DNA from: a virus
Length of the DNA: 37,465 nucleotides
Reading direction: 5' to 3' (one strand)
IMG/VR virus record: IMGVR_UViG_3300037088_000471
Span: 1-37,465 of that record
The position numbers and the translations under genes are program-made. Of this stretch, positions 6,588 through 13,793 are shown piece after piece. The notes under the pieces were generated by a model, which was given only the letters and a program-made list of their open reading frames with translations, made no database searches and was not told the DNA's origin. Numbering within the stretch: the stretch's first letter is position 1; every line of letters starts with the position of its first letter.

Positions 6588-8380
6588 TAAAGCCCTCTTC
6601 GTGCCCTTTCCATTCTTTCTTTGTATGTCTTCTGCCAAAGACCAATCGTGCCATTGATTTTGTCCATCCACTTCTCTAGCCAATCGCGCTGATTCTCAAG
6701 ATTTGAATGCAACTTATCACGCTCTTTTTCTAAATATTGATCACTATGATTTCCACGCTTCCAGTCGTTATAGTCGTTGCTTACAGATCCCCGCCAATCA
6801 TTGTAAATGTTTCTTATGGAATCCCTAACCGCCACTGCCCATGGGCCAAAATTCTCATACTTTTCAGCATCGCTTCCGCCCTTCACATCGCTTTGGGCCA
6901 GGCTTGTCCAACCGTAAGACCAATCATTGATGTTTAGTTCGGGCAAACCACCAGCAGATTTTTCTGCAAGATCTTGTGTAAGTGCATCGCGTTTATCTTT
7001 GGGAATATTAGACAAAATGATAAAGCTACCAAGAGGAAGTTCCTGACCACTCTTGCCATAATTGATGGTACGGCCTCTATCTTCACCGCCCTCATCGCGT
7101 TGTTGATGGGCTTTACCAGTAGTAGTCCCACTGGTTCCAACCCCACTGAGAGCATCCCTGATCATCTTCTTGGTTACAATTGGAGATCTTGGATTCCCAT
7201 GTGTCTTGATGGCGTCGATGATTTTGTCTTTAATATCATTCCAAGCATTGGATATTGCCTTCATTTGCTGGACATAAAGCTGACCAAGTTGCGCATCATA
7301 CTTGGTTGCAACCTTACCTTTTCGATCTGGTCGCGGGCTTGGGAATGATCCTGCCTTTCCCGGCGGCGACCACGCCATATACAATGCATCAAACTCTGTA
7401 TTTGCCCTTTCAGAAAACCACTTGATAATTTCTTCGATAACACTTACACAATGAGGATCGGAAGACTGCGGAGGAGCCGCTACTGCCGCAGGAACCATCT
7501 CCGCAACTTGTCCCAATCTAATAATAGATCTATCAAGAATTTCATCTGCCAGCTTTTTGAAATAATCATCAAAAGCCGCTGTCGTTGGACCTTTGGTTTG
7601 AATCTCAGCTTTAGGAGCTGGTTCAGAATCTAACGGAGTACAGGGGAAGTGAGGCTTCAGCCCACTCATAAAATCAAAGAAGCTAAGAAGATCTACCAAA
7701 TCTCCTATTGTTACTGGACGAGTTCCCCAACCAGCACCAAATGGATCTTCTAAACCAGACAAATCTGGTTTGACAACATCAACAACAACCATTCCAAAAT
7801 TTTCACCAACAGATTCGGTTGAAGTTTGAATACCTAACGCACCAAATATCCTAGAGATGTTATTGATATTCTCACGGGCTCTCTCAATCAACTCTTCATC
7901 CTTCATTGATTTATAAGGTACCGGACCAGTTCCCTCAGAGATAATTACATCTTTGATATTTAGTTGAGCCACTAGATTCTGGATTGCAACCAGTGCATCA
8001 TGAGTATTTTTGCCCCAAACACCATCACCAGCCGTTGCTCGTGAAGAAACAGAAGATCCAGTTCTGGCGAAATGAACTGCTTGATCGGTAATCATTTTGG
8101 AAGTTACTTTGGTGTTAGGATCTTCTTGTTGTAATCTGCTAACAACAGCTTGAGCGGCGTCTGGAGTACTCAGCTTAGTTCCCAAGTCAGCCATTAGGTT
8201 TTGCATGGTAGCAACAACGGCATCAACGTCTTTGTTGGTAGATATAACCCCACCACTAGGCGCAACACCACCGCTGGGTGCAGCTCCGCCGCCACCAGGC
8301 TGAGAAACATGAGCCTTTCCTGTAACGCCACCGCTAAATATTGCAGAAAATGCACCTTGTTGAGCTATCTTGATCACCAT
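6587..8380 (-). CDS. Uncharacterised large virion-block protein, 597 aa
   Basis: The N-terminus reads MVIKIAQQGAFSAIFSGG and is followed by a Gly/Pro/Ser linker to residue ~48. KIAQQ is one of the recurring K-x-A-Q motifs. Around residues 119-130, GDGVWGKNTHDAL resembles the GxWGxxT turn of peptidoglycan-binding (PG_binding_1) repeats, which could point to cell-wall contact, but a single motif is weak evidence. The rest is mixed helical with no enzyme signature. It starts with ATG 8380 behind AGGAGAA, sharing a base with the previous stop, and ends in the same way with the next gene, so it is tightly coupled in the operon. Confidence 0.86.
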   Translation of the reverse strand: MVIKIAQQGAFSAIFSGGVTGKAHVSQPGGGGAAPSGGVAPSGGVISTNKDVDAVVATMQNLMADLGTKLSTPDAAQAVVSRLQQEDPNTKVTSKMITDQAVHFARTGSSVSSRATAGDGVWGKNTHDALVAIQNLVAQLNIKDVIISEGTGPVPYKSMKDEELIERARENINNISRIFGALGIQTSTESVGENFGMVVVDVVKPDLSGLEDPFGAGWGTRPVTIGDLVDLLSFFDFMSGLKPHFPCTPLDSEPAPKAEIQTKGPTTAAFDDYFKKLADEILDRSIIRLGQVAEMVPAAVAAPPQSSDPHCVSVIEEIIKWFSERANTEFDALYMAWSPPGKAGSFPSPRPDRKGKVATKYDAQLGQLYVQQMKAISNAWNDIKDKIIDAIKTHGNPRSPIVTKKMIRDALSGVGTSGTTTGKAHQQRDEGGEDRGRTINYGKSGQELPLGSFIILSNIPKDKRDALTQDLAEKSAGGLPELNINDWSYGWTSLAQSDVKGGSDAEKYENFGPWAVAVRDSIRNIYNDWRGSVSNDYNDWKRGNHSDQYLEKERDKLHSNLENQRDWLEKWMDKINGTIGLWQKTYKERMERARRGL

Positions 8381-9987
8381 TACATTCTCCTTTGCTTCAC
8401 AATTGCATCAATATCATGTTGCAATGAAGCTTCATTTGGGTGATTGATTTTTAGAGGCGATGTTAGAAGAGCCTCTTGCAACTCAACCCATGGTTTATTC
8501 TTGTGATTGTCGATAATCTCTTTAAACATCTGTATTCTGTCAGCAATAGCTGCCGCATTCTCATCTTCACCAGATTTACTATCCCAATAATTAAATGCAG
8601 CTCCTAATGCGGTTGTATCTATATCTACTAACCTCACGCCTTCAGATCCAGAAATTTCTTTATATTGTTCGGAAATATTTTTTGATATTGATTTTGTCAA
8701 TGCAACAATCTGATTAATAAGCGTAGGATTAACAAGACTAAGATATCTAAATGACGTGCCATTTGTGAATCTAGCCAAGGCATCATTAATCCCATTACCA
8801 ACATGGATTAATTGTTTGAAAGCTGAATTTGTCGTTGTGGCCTGCACATTAATATTGATAGCATTCAAATCACTGACCAGCTTTTCAACAATACCAACCA
8901 TCTTATTTTGGGCATCATTAAAGATTTCATTATTAGCACCAAAAGTTCTGTTTGTTAAATTTTGAAATGTTTGCTGTAACCATTGACAAGCTTCCGAGGC
9001 ATATTGGGAGAGACCGGTTGAAAAATACACAGCACTATAAATGTATTTTGGACTATTTTCATTTAGATATGTTTTTTGAAGAGCATCTCCAATCCCTAAA
9101 ACATTAGCTATTGCAATCAAAAAATCAGCATTGTGAGACGAAAGCTTATTATACATTGCACTGGAATTAACCAATCCGCTTACAAAGACACCTTCTTTTT
9201 CTGATACTTCTTTGGTCTTAAACCAAACATCAATATCATTGGGATTTACTTGCCTGCCAGCCAAAGAAGCAAAATAAACATATGCTGATAATTGGCCAGG
9301 AGAGTTGACATTATCAAACCCAAATGTATTTATGCCTGGTAAATTTTGAATTTGTTTTCTGGCTGTATCAAACTGATTTAAGGTTCCTTGTACTGCCTCT
9401 AATATTTCTCTTCTTGTCTTTGGCTGGGGAGCTGCCCCTGAGGCAGCCTGACCTCCTTGAGGCTCTCCCCAATCGCCAGAAGCCCCCTGCTGCGCAACCT
9501 TATTAATCATCGAGGCCAATGCCGCCAGCTTGCCAGTAGGCTCCTTACGAGTCACTGCAAGAATCTTGTCAGCAACACTCTGTAGTGTCTCAAACGTACC
9601 AAGATCTCCTGAGCCCTCAATGAGATTCACATCGCCATCACGATGAGCGAAATTCATCAAGTCTTCATTTGTCTCTTTGGTAACATTGTAAAATGCATTT
9701 TCGGCTTGCTTGAACATAACCAATTTCTGTTCAATGTCTTCGGCCTGAGTAATAAGACCCTTGCGCCTCATTGCATAAGCCAAACGGGCAACGTCTACGA
9801 TTAGGTCGTTAGACGGAGTGGCATCAACCTCCCGATTGATGCTCTGTGTTTGCTGAATCTCCTGGGCCGCAAGTTTAACTAGCTCAGCATCTGTTGGTTT
9901 GAAAAATCCATTCTTCACAGCCTGACGCTCAAGCTCGCGGTATACTTCAGACTGATATAGGTTATCTGTATATTTTGAAAGCGTCAT
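8380..9987 (-). CDS. Uncharacterised large virion-block protein, 535 aa
   Basis: No family is recognised. Residues 1-165 are helical and include VKLAAQEIQQ and, near residues 163-167, KVAQQ, just before a Gly/Ala/Gln/Pro linker (about 168-190). That is the same motif-then-linker arrangement found in neighbouring proteins. The remaining ~345 residues look like a folded, mostly helical domain rich in Asn and Gln. ATG 9987 has GAGGA upstream and lies two bases after the previous stop. An internal or core virion protein processed at the motif is a possibility, not a demonstrated fact. Confidence 0.86.
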   Translation of the reverse strand: MTLSKYTDNLYQSEVYRELERQAVKNGFFKPTDAELVKLAAQEIQQTQSINREVDATPSNDLIVDVARLAYAMRRKGLITQAEDIEQKLVMFKQAENAFYNVTKETNEDLMNFAHRDGDVNLIEGSGDLGTFETLQSVADKILAVTRKEPTGKLAALASMINKVAQQGASGDWGEPQGGQAASGAAPQPKTRREILEAVQGTLNQFDTARKQIQNLPGINTFGFDNVNSPGQLSAYVYFASLAGRQVNPNDIDVWFKTKEVSEKEGVFVSGLVNSSAMYNKLSSHNADFLIAIANVLGIGDALQKTYLNENSPKYIYSAVYFSTGLSQYASEACQWLQQTFQNLTNRTFGANNEIFNDAQNKMVGIVEKLVSDLNAININVQATTTNSAFKQLIHVGNGINDALARFTNGTSFRYLSLVNPTLINQIVALTKSISKNISEQYKEISGSEGVRLVDIDTTALGAAFNYWDSKSGEDENAAAIADRIQMFKEIIDNHKNKPWVELQEALLTSPLKINHPNEASLQHDIDAIVKQRRM

Positions 9988-9989
9988 AA

Positions 9990-10313
9990 TTAGTCCTCAA
10001 GATTAAGCAGCTCTAAGCCATTCAAAAAGTTTTGGTCTACTTTCTCTTTCAGCTCTGGATGTTCTTTTAGTACATCAGCAGCTTTCTTGAGATATGCTTT
10101 CAACGCCGGATCGCTGGCAACCTTCTGGCGGAAAGCCTCAATATCAGCCATTACCTGGTTCTCATGATCGAGAGCTGCGGCAACAGCATTCACCTTCTGA
10201 AGCTGCTCTCGCGCAAGCTCAGCTTGAGAATAGTTCCTCCACACTTCCGAGCTATTCATAACTCGCCTAGTCTGGTCATCGTCGAAAAAATCCTTCCAAA
10301 CCTGATCGTTCAT
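9990..10313 (-). CDS. Small helical protein of unknown function, 107 aa
   Basis: ATG 10313 (MNDQVWKDFF) is preferred, with AAAGGTG at proper spacing; an in-frame GTG at 10322 would overlap that site. The sequence is almost entirely charged helix (SQAELAREQLQKVNAVAAAL and following), resembling a small chaperone or coiled-coil assembly factor. It is followed after two bases by the 535-aa gene. Function is not assigned. Confidence 0.82.
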   Translation of the reverse strand: MNDQVWKDFFDDDQTRRVMNSSEVWRNYSQAELAREQLQKVNAVAAALDHENQVMADIEAFRQKVASDPALKAYLKKAADVLKEHPELKEKVDQNFLNGLELLNLED

Positions 10314-10332
10314 GTAAAACACCTTTAAATAT

Positions 10333-10361
10333 GGCTATGGTTAAACCTATTACCATACGCC
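10333..10361 (-). promoter_or_regulatory. Intergenic hairpin between the decoration paralog and the 107-aa gene
   Basis: GGC-TATGGT (10333-10341) pairs with ACCATA-c-GCC (10352-10361): nine pairs with one bulge and a 10-nt loop. The U-tract on the minus strand is poor (ATATTTAAAG), so it may be a weak terminator or an mRNA-processing or stability element. Confidence 0.4.
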
Positions 10362-10378
10362 AATAGTAATAGTTTTCC

Positions 10379-10780
10379 TCAAAGCCATAAAATCTGCATA
10401 TGGTTCTTTCCAGCACCGGCCGGAGTAATGACCTTAGCCAATAAAATAGCACTATCAAAAGGCTTCTTGCTGCTCAAAACCCCAAATTCATTGCAGTATA
10501 GAGAGTTTCCAACCTTGATATCATTTCCTCTATCAAACCTATTCAGATCCACTATCATTCTTTGTGGATACACATTTGCCATCTGATTAAAATCAACAGC
10601 ATTGCCACCAAAACAACGATTTCCTACCAGCCCAAATGGAGTGTTGCCATCACACAAATCGATCACGATGTCATCTTCATATTCAACAATACTAACGACA
10701 TGACCTGGCAAAAGACTAATGCCAGGCTTTGCTGGGAAACGTATAGGGTTGGTAAATATAGATTCGACAACTTTGAACAT
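10379..10780 (-). CDS. Decoration-type structural protein, short paralog, 133 aa
   Basis: This protein is a clear relative of the 11575-12270 product. Its LLPGHVVSIVE...DLCDGNTPFGLVGN matches FEPGMIAQLYL...GVSDGRAPFGIIDD, and its C-terminal VGNSLYCNEFGVLSS...ILLAKVITP matches LNSILFVSENGRLTTS...VALVTGPP. It lacks a central ~60-residue insertion present in the longer copy. The D-G-x-x-P-F-G motif and beta-rich pattern recall small virion surface proteins of large myophages. The ATG lies one base after the HNH gene stop and uses AGGGG within that gene as its binding site. Which shell or tail surface it binds is unknown. Confidence 0.85.
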   Translation of the reverse strand: MFKVVESIFTNPIRFPAKPGISLLPGHVVSIVEYEDDIVIDLCDGNTPFGLVGNRCFGGNAVDFNQMANVYPQRMIVDLNRFDRGNDIKVGNSLYCNEFGVLSSKKPFDSAILLAKVITPAGAGKNHMQILWL

Positions 10781-10781
10781 G

Positions 10782-11567
10782 CTAAACCCCTGACGCTCTT
10801 TTTTGGACCTCGTCCAGGGATATTGATTTATTACCCTTTTTTAGATTAGCTATCGTTTCAAGTGGACGTAAATTTTCCAACGCCCAGAGCTTGTGAAAAT
10901 TTTCATCAGAAAATGATTCGAAAAGCAATTTACTTTGAGGAATGATATGGTCAATTTGCCAAGTGTCCCTAATCTTATCAAATTTACCGTAATTATCCCA
11001 ATTCATCCACGGCTCCCACAAAGACTCTATGTGTAACCTAAGTTCATCGGAAGTATATGGCAGCCAATCAAATATATATTTATTTAGTCTATCCAATTGG
11101 CTATTAAATAATGGACGGTTACGAATAGTCTCTCTAATAACATTTGAAACATTAAGCCTTAATCTGAATTTAGGATCTGTTTTGCGCTTAATTTTGCGAT
11201 ACTTATTTGCGGTGCGTTTCACTCTTTCTGCATTATTTGCATTCCATAACCTTCTACTTTTACACTTTTTAGATTGTCTCTCTGGCGTAGCCGCAAATCC
11301 TCGTTCACATTCAATACAAGATGACCTCAAACCATCTATATTATCTATAGATTTCCAAAATTTATCAGATGATTTTAACAACCTACACGTACAACATACC
11401 TTCTTAAGAATTTCAATTTTTTCTTTAGATATTCTAACTCGCCTGCGCATTTTAGAATCAATATTTGCACATATTTTACAAACATCACTCAAGCCATCTT
11501 TTCTGGATTTGTGCTTGTGAAACTCACTTATGTCCTTGTCAACATTGCATCGATAACACGTTTTCAT
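10782..11567 (-). CDS. HNH homing endonuclease with tandem zinc-binding modules
   Basis: ATG 11567 (MKTCYRCNVDK, 261 aa) is chosen because AAGGG precedes it just after the upstream stop; the frame also stays open upstream inside the neighbour. The N-terminal half has two similar Cys4 modules (CYRC...CKIC and CCTC...CIEC), each with a DGL just before the second Cys pair. The C-terminal half has the HNH core WQIDHIIPQS followed by LWALENLRPLETIANLKKGNK, as in phage free-standing HNH nucleases. It would nick or cut DNA at a homing site. It sits between two paralogous structural genes, so its insertion may have split or followed a duplication. Confidence in the family is high; the target is unknown. 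Confidence 0.93.
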   Translation of the reverse strand: MKTCYRCNVDKDISEFHKHKSRKDGLSDVCKICANIDSKMRRRVRISKEKIEILKKVCCTCRLLKSSDKFWKSIDNIDGLRSSCIECERGFAATPERQSKKCKSRRLWNANNAERVKRTANKYRKIKRKTDPKFRLRLNVSNVIRETIRNRPLFNSQLDRLNKYIFDWLPYTSDELRLHIESLWEPWMNWDNYGKFDKIRDTWQIDHIIPQSKLLFESFSDENFHKLWALENLRPLETIANLKKGNKSISLDEVQKRASGV

Positions 11568-11574
11568 CTGGCCC

Positions 11575-12270
11575 TTATAGATACATGAACTCCAAAGTGC
11601 CAAATGCGGCAGTTGGCGGCCCCGTAACGAGCGCAACTCCTGGATAATCTTCATTTGGTTGTGATGTAGTTAGTCTGCCATTCTCGGATACGAATAGAAT
11701 GCTATTGAGTGGATATCTCTGGTTAGTCTCGTACATATCAGTTTGGAAAATTCCACGCTGAAACCATACGGTAATATGTCCACTACCCAAGGTTGAATCA
11801 TCACCAGACACATTCGGTATTTGATATACATAACTAACGACGGTGCGGATCGAGTCAGGAATACCATCTCCATCGAAATCGAAGTTAAGTTCCGTTCCAG
11901 CTGGGAATAGAACGACTCCGTTACGTGGAATAAGATGCACATCAACCGGCGCTGTCATGAAACTAGACGGAATGATATTTGGGTTACGAAGTTCCCATTT
12001 CACATCAACCACAGTAATTAATTTTCCATCTTGTTCAATTGCTGATGTGATCGGAACAATCACCTCTTCATCAATTGATGGGGCTGTGAATGCTCTTGTC
12101 TTGAAATCATCAATAATTCCAAATGGTGCTCTACCATCACTCACACCACACACTAAGTTATTTCCGCGCAAATAAAGCTGGGCAATCATTCCCGGTTCAA
12201 ACTCTGCCACGGGATCAACTGGATATGATACTGGAATAGCATTTCCTACTTGTACAATTTTTAAACTCAT
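11575..12270 (-). CDS. Decoration-type structural protein, long paralog, 231 aa
   Basis: This beta-rich protein is the longer member of the pair with 10379-10780 (shared D-G-x-x-P-F-G motif at the front and N-x-L-x-x-x-x-x-G-x-L near the end). Its extra central region contains ELNFDFDGDGIPDS, a run of Asp/Gly resembling an EF-hand-like calcium loop (DFDGDGIPDS), which suggests metal-stabilised folding. The start has a textbook AAGGAGAGAT binding site. It is the first gene after a terminator and may have its own promoter. An abundant virion surface protein is the likeliest role; tail or baseplate membership cannot be ruled out. Confidence 0.86.
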   Translation of the reverse strand: MSLKIVQVGNAIPVSYPVDPVAEFEPGMIAQLYLRGNNLVCGVSDGRAPFGIIDDFKTRAFTAPSIDEEVIVPITSAIEQDGKLITVVDVKWELRNPNIIPSSFMTAPVDVHLIPRNGVVLFPAGTELNFDFDGDGIPDSIRTVVSYVYQIPNVSGDDSTLGSGHITVWFQRGIFQTDMYETNQRYPLNSILFVSENGRLTTSQPNEDYPGVALVTGPPTAAFGTLEFMYL

Positions 12271-12289
12271 ATCTCTCCTTGTAATAACT

Positions 12290-12320
12290 TATATAACAAG
12301 CCGCATTTGATTTATGGCAA
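12290..12320 (-). promoter_or_regulatory. Weak sigma70-like promoter candidate for the decoration-type gene
   Basis: On the minus strand TTGCCA (12320-12315) and TATATA (12295-12290) are separated by 19 bases, directly after a terminator and ~20 bases before the start codon. The match is imperfect and the spacing long. The argument is mainly positional: a gene with a strong ribosome binding site right after a terminator needs a start site for transcription. Confidence 0.3.
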
Positions 12321-12322
12321 AA

Positions 12323-12347
12323 AAAAGCCTGGGTTTACCAGGCTTTT
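12323..12347 (-). terminator. Rho-independent terminator after the 158-aa gene
   Basis: AAAAGCCTGG (12323-12332) and CCAGGCTTTT (12338-12347) form a perfect 10-bp stem around a 5-nt loop. On the minus strand the 3' arm runs straight into TTTT and more, giving eight Ts. It ends the protease-scaffold transcription unit. Confidence 0.85.
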
Positions 12348-12368
12348 AATTCAATATAAGATGATTTC

Positions 12369-12845
12369 TTAAGATTTTGACAAACTAAGAAGATATTGTT
12401 TCAAACCGGCCTTCTTATCTGGCTCAACATTGCTCAATAGAAGATCAAGAACATTAATCAGGTTGCCTGGCTTAACCCAAGTCTCTCCTGCTTCCTTTGG
12501 AACACCACTATTGACATAGTCTACAAAGTTTTTTGCATCGACAGGAACTAGATTTGAAGGGGCTCCTTTTCTGATATACGCAGCAAATGAAGGAGACTCT
12601 CTATCCAAAGCCACACTAAGACTCATTAGGTCTGGCTTAATATCTGCTGGCATTTCAATATCGGCCATTTTCAGAACAGCGCTATAAGAAGCGGCGGCTG
12701 CGGCCTTTGCGATATCATCCAATGTAGGAGATGTTTCGAAACTGGTACCAGCAACTTTCCAAACTGGTGGGTTTAGAATTGCCTTATATGTTGCCAGAGC
12801 CGCAATTTGTGCAGCTTTCTTAGCTATTTGTTCTTTACGTGTCAT
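12369..12845 (-). CDS. Small helical protein of unknown function, 158 aa
   Basis: ATG 12845 (MTRKEQIAKKAAQIAALATY) is chosen for its GGAGGAAATA binding site; the frame extends upstream to 12875 but into the neighbour. The N-terminus is an amphipathic Ala/Lys helix, and the C-terminal ~60 residues (NLINVLDLLLSNVEPDKKAG onward) look helical as well. It is the last gene before a terminator. No recognised domain is present. Its neighbourhood suggests a prohead core or assembly protein. Confidence 0.84.
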   Translation of the reverse strand: MTRKEQIAKKAAQIAALATYKAILNPPVWKVAGTSFETSPTLDDIAKAAAAASYSAVLKMADIEMPADIKPDLMSLSVALDRESPSFAAYIRKGAPSNLVPVDAKNFVDYVNSGVPKEAGETWVKPGNLINVLDLLLSNVEPDKKAGLKQYLLSLSKS

Positions 12846-12861
12846 TATTTCCTCCAATATA

Positions 12862-13236
12862 TTATTTAGTATCAATTCCTAAAAACTCAAAAACATTTTC
12901 GGCTTCCTTCTTATTTGTTTTATCAAAGAAATTCTCACAATTTTTTCGATAATCAGGATCCGAATAAAAGCGCATTACATGGGCCTTTTGATTAAATTCT
13001 GGCAAAAACTCAACCGCAGATGCGCTATCAGCTAGCGATATCATTACTGCCGTTACCTCTTCTGCACGAGCTACTCTACCAACTCGTTCAAAACTTTCAG
13101 CCGCACTATTCAATGCTTGCATTGCTGCAAAAACCAACTGATCGTGTTGCTGATCCTCTTCTACAAGAACTTGTTGTTGAGCGTTTTGCATGCCATCAAA
13201 AAGTTCTTCTGCGCAAGATCCTCGCTTGAAAATCAT
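12862..13236 (-). CDS. Small protein of unknown function, 124 aa
   Basis: It starts with ATG 13236 in an ATGA overlap with the preceding stop, behind GAGG. Residues ~15-75 form a predicted helical bundle (QQHDQLVFAAMQALNSAAES, then VGRVARAEEVTAVM). The C-terminal part has an aromatic/charged stretch MRFYSDPDYRKNCENFF. The pattern of short helices with an ARAEEVT-type segment also appears in the 71-aa neighbour (LLENAGMKLQCAAVDAI) and in the larger proteins here, so a shared helical-hairpin building block is possible. No function is assigned. Confidence 0.83.
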   Translation of the reverse strand: MIFKRGSCAEELFDGMQNAQQQVLVEEDQQHDQLVFAAMQALNSAAESFERVGRVARAEEVTAVMISLADSASAVEFLPEFNQKAHVMRFYSDPDYRKNCENFFDKTNKKEAENVFEFLGIDTK

Positions 13237-13448
13237 ATTGATACCTCGATAGTGCTTTCATCAATAGTTTTTGCTCTTTTGATAATAGCGTCAACAGCTG
13301 CACACTGAAGCTTCATGCCAGCATTTTCAAGCAAATTACGAGCCTTAATAAGAGAGGATATGGCCTCATCAGCTCCGAGAGATTTCTTAAGATCTCCACT
13401 GAGGAAAAAGGCCATATCGCGCTCTATGTTTGCGGTGAAATTTTTCAT
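13233..13448 (-). CDS. Small protein of unknown function, 71 aa
   Basis: The 71 residues begin MKNFTANIERDMAFFLSGDL and form a two-helix pattern with a segment SLIKARNLLENAGMKLQCAA. It overlaps both neighbours by ATGA junctions, so it is coupled to the frameshift-encoded domain upstream and to the 124-aa gene downstream. Its size and context resemble small head-assembly factors, but no family is recognised. Confidence 0.8.
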   Translation of the reverse strand: MKNFTANIERDMAFFLSGDLKKSLGADEAISSLIKARNLLENAGMKLQCAAVDAIIKRAKTIDESTIEVSI

Positions 13449-13774
13449 GTTTGCATTCCAAGGGATTCTAGAAGAGTTACCATAGCCGCTTTCTTTTTCT
13501 TATCATTGATTTTGATACTAGGATATTTGCTATGGACTGCTCTAGTTACTGCACTTTGTAGTTCTTTTAATGAACCACTCCACCACGGTGGGGCTGATGT
13601 ATATTGATGTGATCTTGCAATGGCATTTCGAGCACGGCCGCTGGTATCAATTGGAAAATGATCCTTATCGTCCTTTACTTTTGGATGCTTATTATCAAAT
13701 ATGGCAGCCGGTTTGTTACGCACCTTAGCTTTTGGATCTTTTTTTGTATCCTTTTTTTCAGCTGCCTTTACGCT
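13445..13774 (-). CDS. C-terminal extension domain reached by -1 frameshift
   Basis: This frame is open from the frameshift site to a stop at 13445 and encodes about 109 residues (SVKAAEKKDTKKDPKAK, then a 92-residue domain containing SHQYTSAPPWWSG and SLKELQSAVTRAV). It has no ATG until its last codons. The only alternative start nearby is GTG at 13723, which lacks a convincing binding site. The first 17 residues are Lys-rich like the protein encoded upstream. Its stop overlaps the next start (ATGA), as for a real gene. The simplest reading is that it is the C-terminal domain of a 459-aa fusion made by ribosomes slipping at 13780-13774. A homopolymer sequencing error that split one gene is the main alternative. 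Confidence 0.8.
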   Translation of the reverse strand, partial: SVKAAEKKDTKKDPKAKVRNKPAAIFDNKHPKVKDDKDHFPIDTSGRARNAIARSHQYTSAPPWWSGSLKELQSAVTRAVHSKYPSIKINDKKKKAAMVTLLESLGMQT

Positions 13775-13793
13775 AAAAAACCCAATTCCTCTG
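13703..13793 (-). promoter_or_regulatory. Programmed -1 ribosomal frameshift cassette
   Basis: In minus-strand order: AGAGGAA (13793-13787), a Shine-Dalgarno-like stimulator; the slippery heptamer T TTT TTA (13780-13774) in correct zero-frame phasing (GGT TTT TTA); a 7-base spacer that contains the zero-frame UAA stop (13770-13768); then GGCAGCTG (13766-13759), which pairs with CGGCTGCC (13710-13703), 8 bp including one G-U, enclosing a 48-base loop. This is the dnaX-like arrangement of three stimulators. The frame entered is exactly the -1 frame of the downstream open region. All parts are visible in the sequence; that slippage occurs is inference. Confidence 0.72.
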
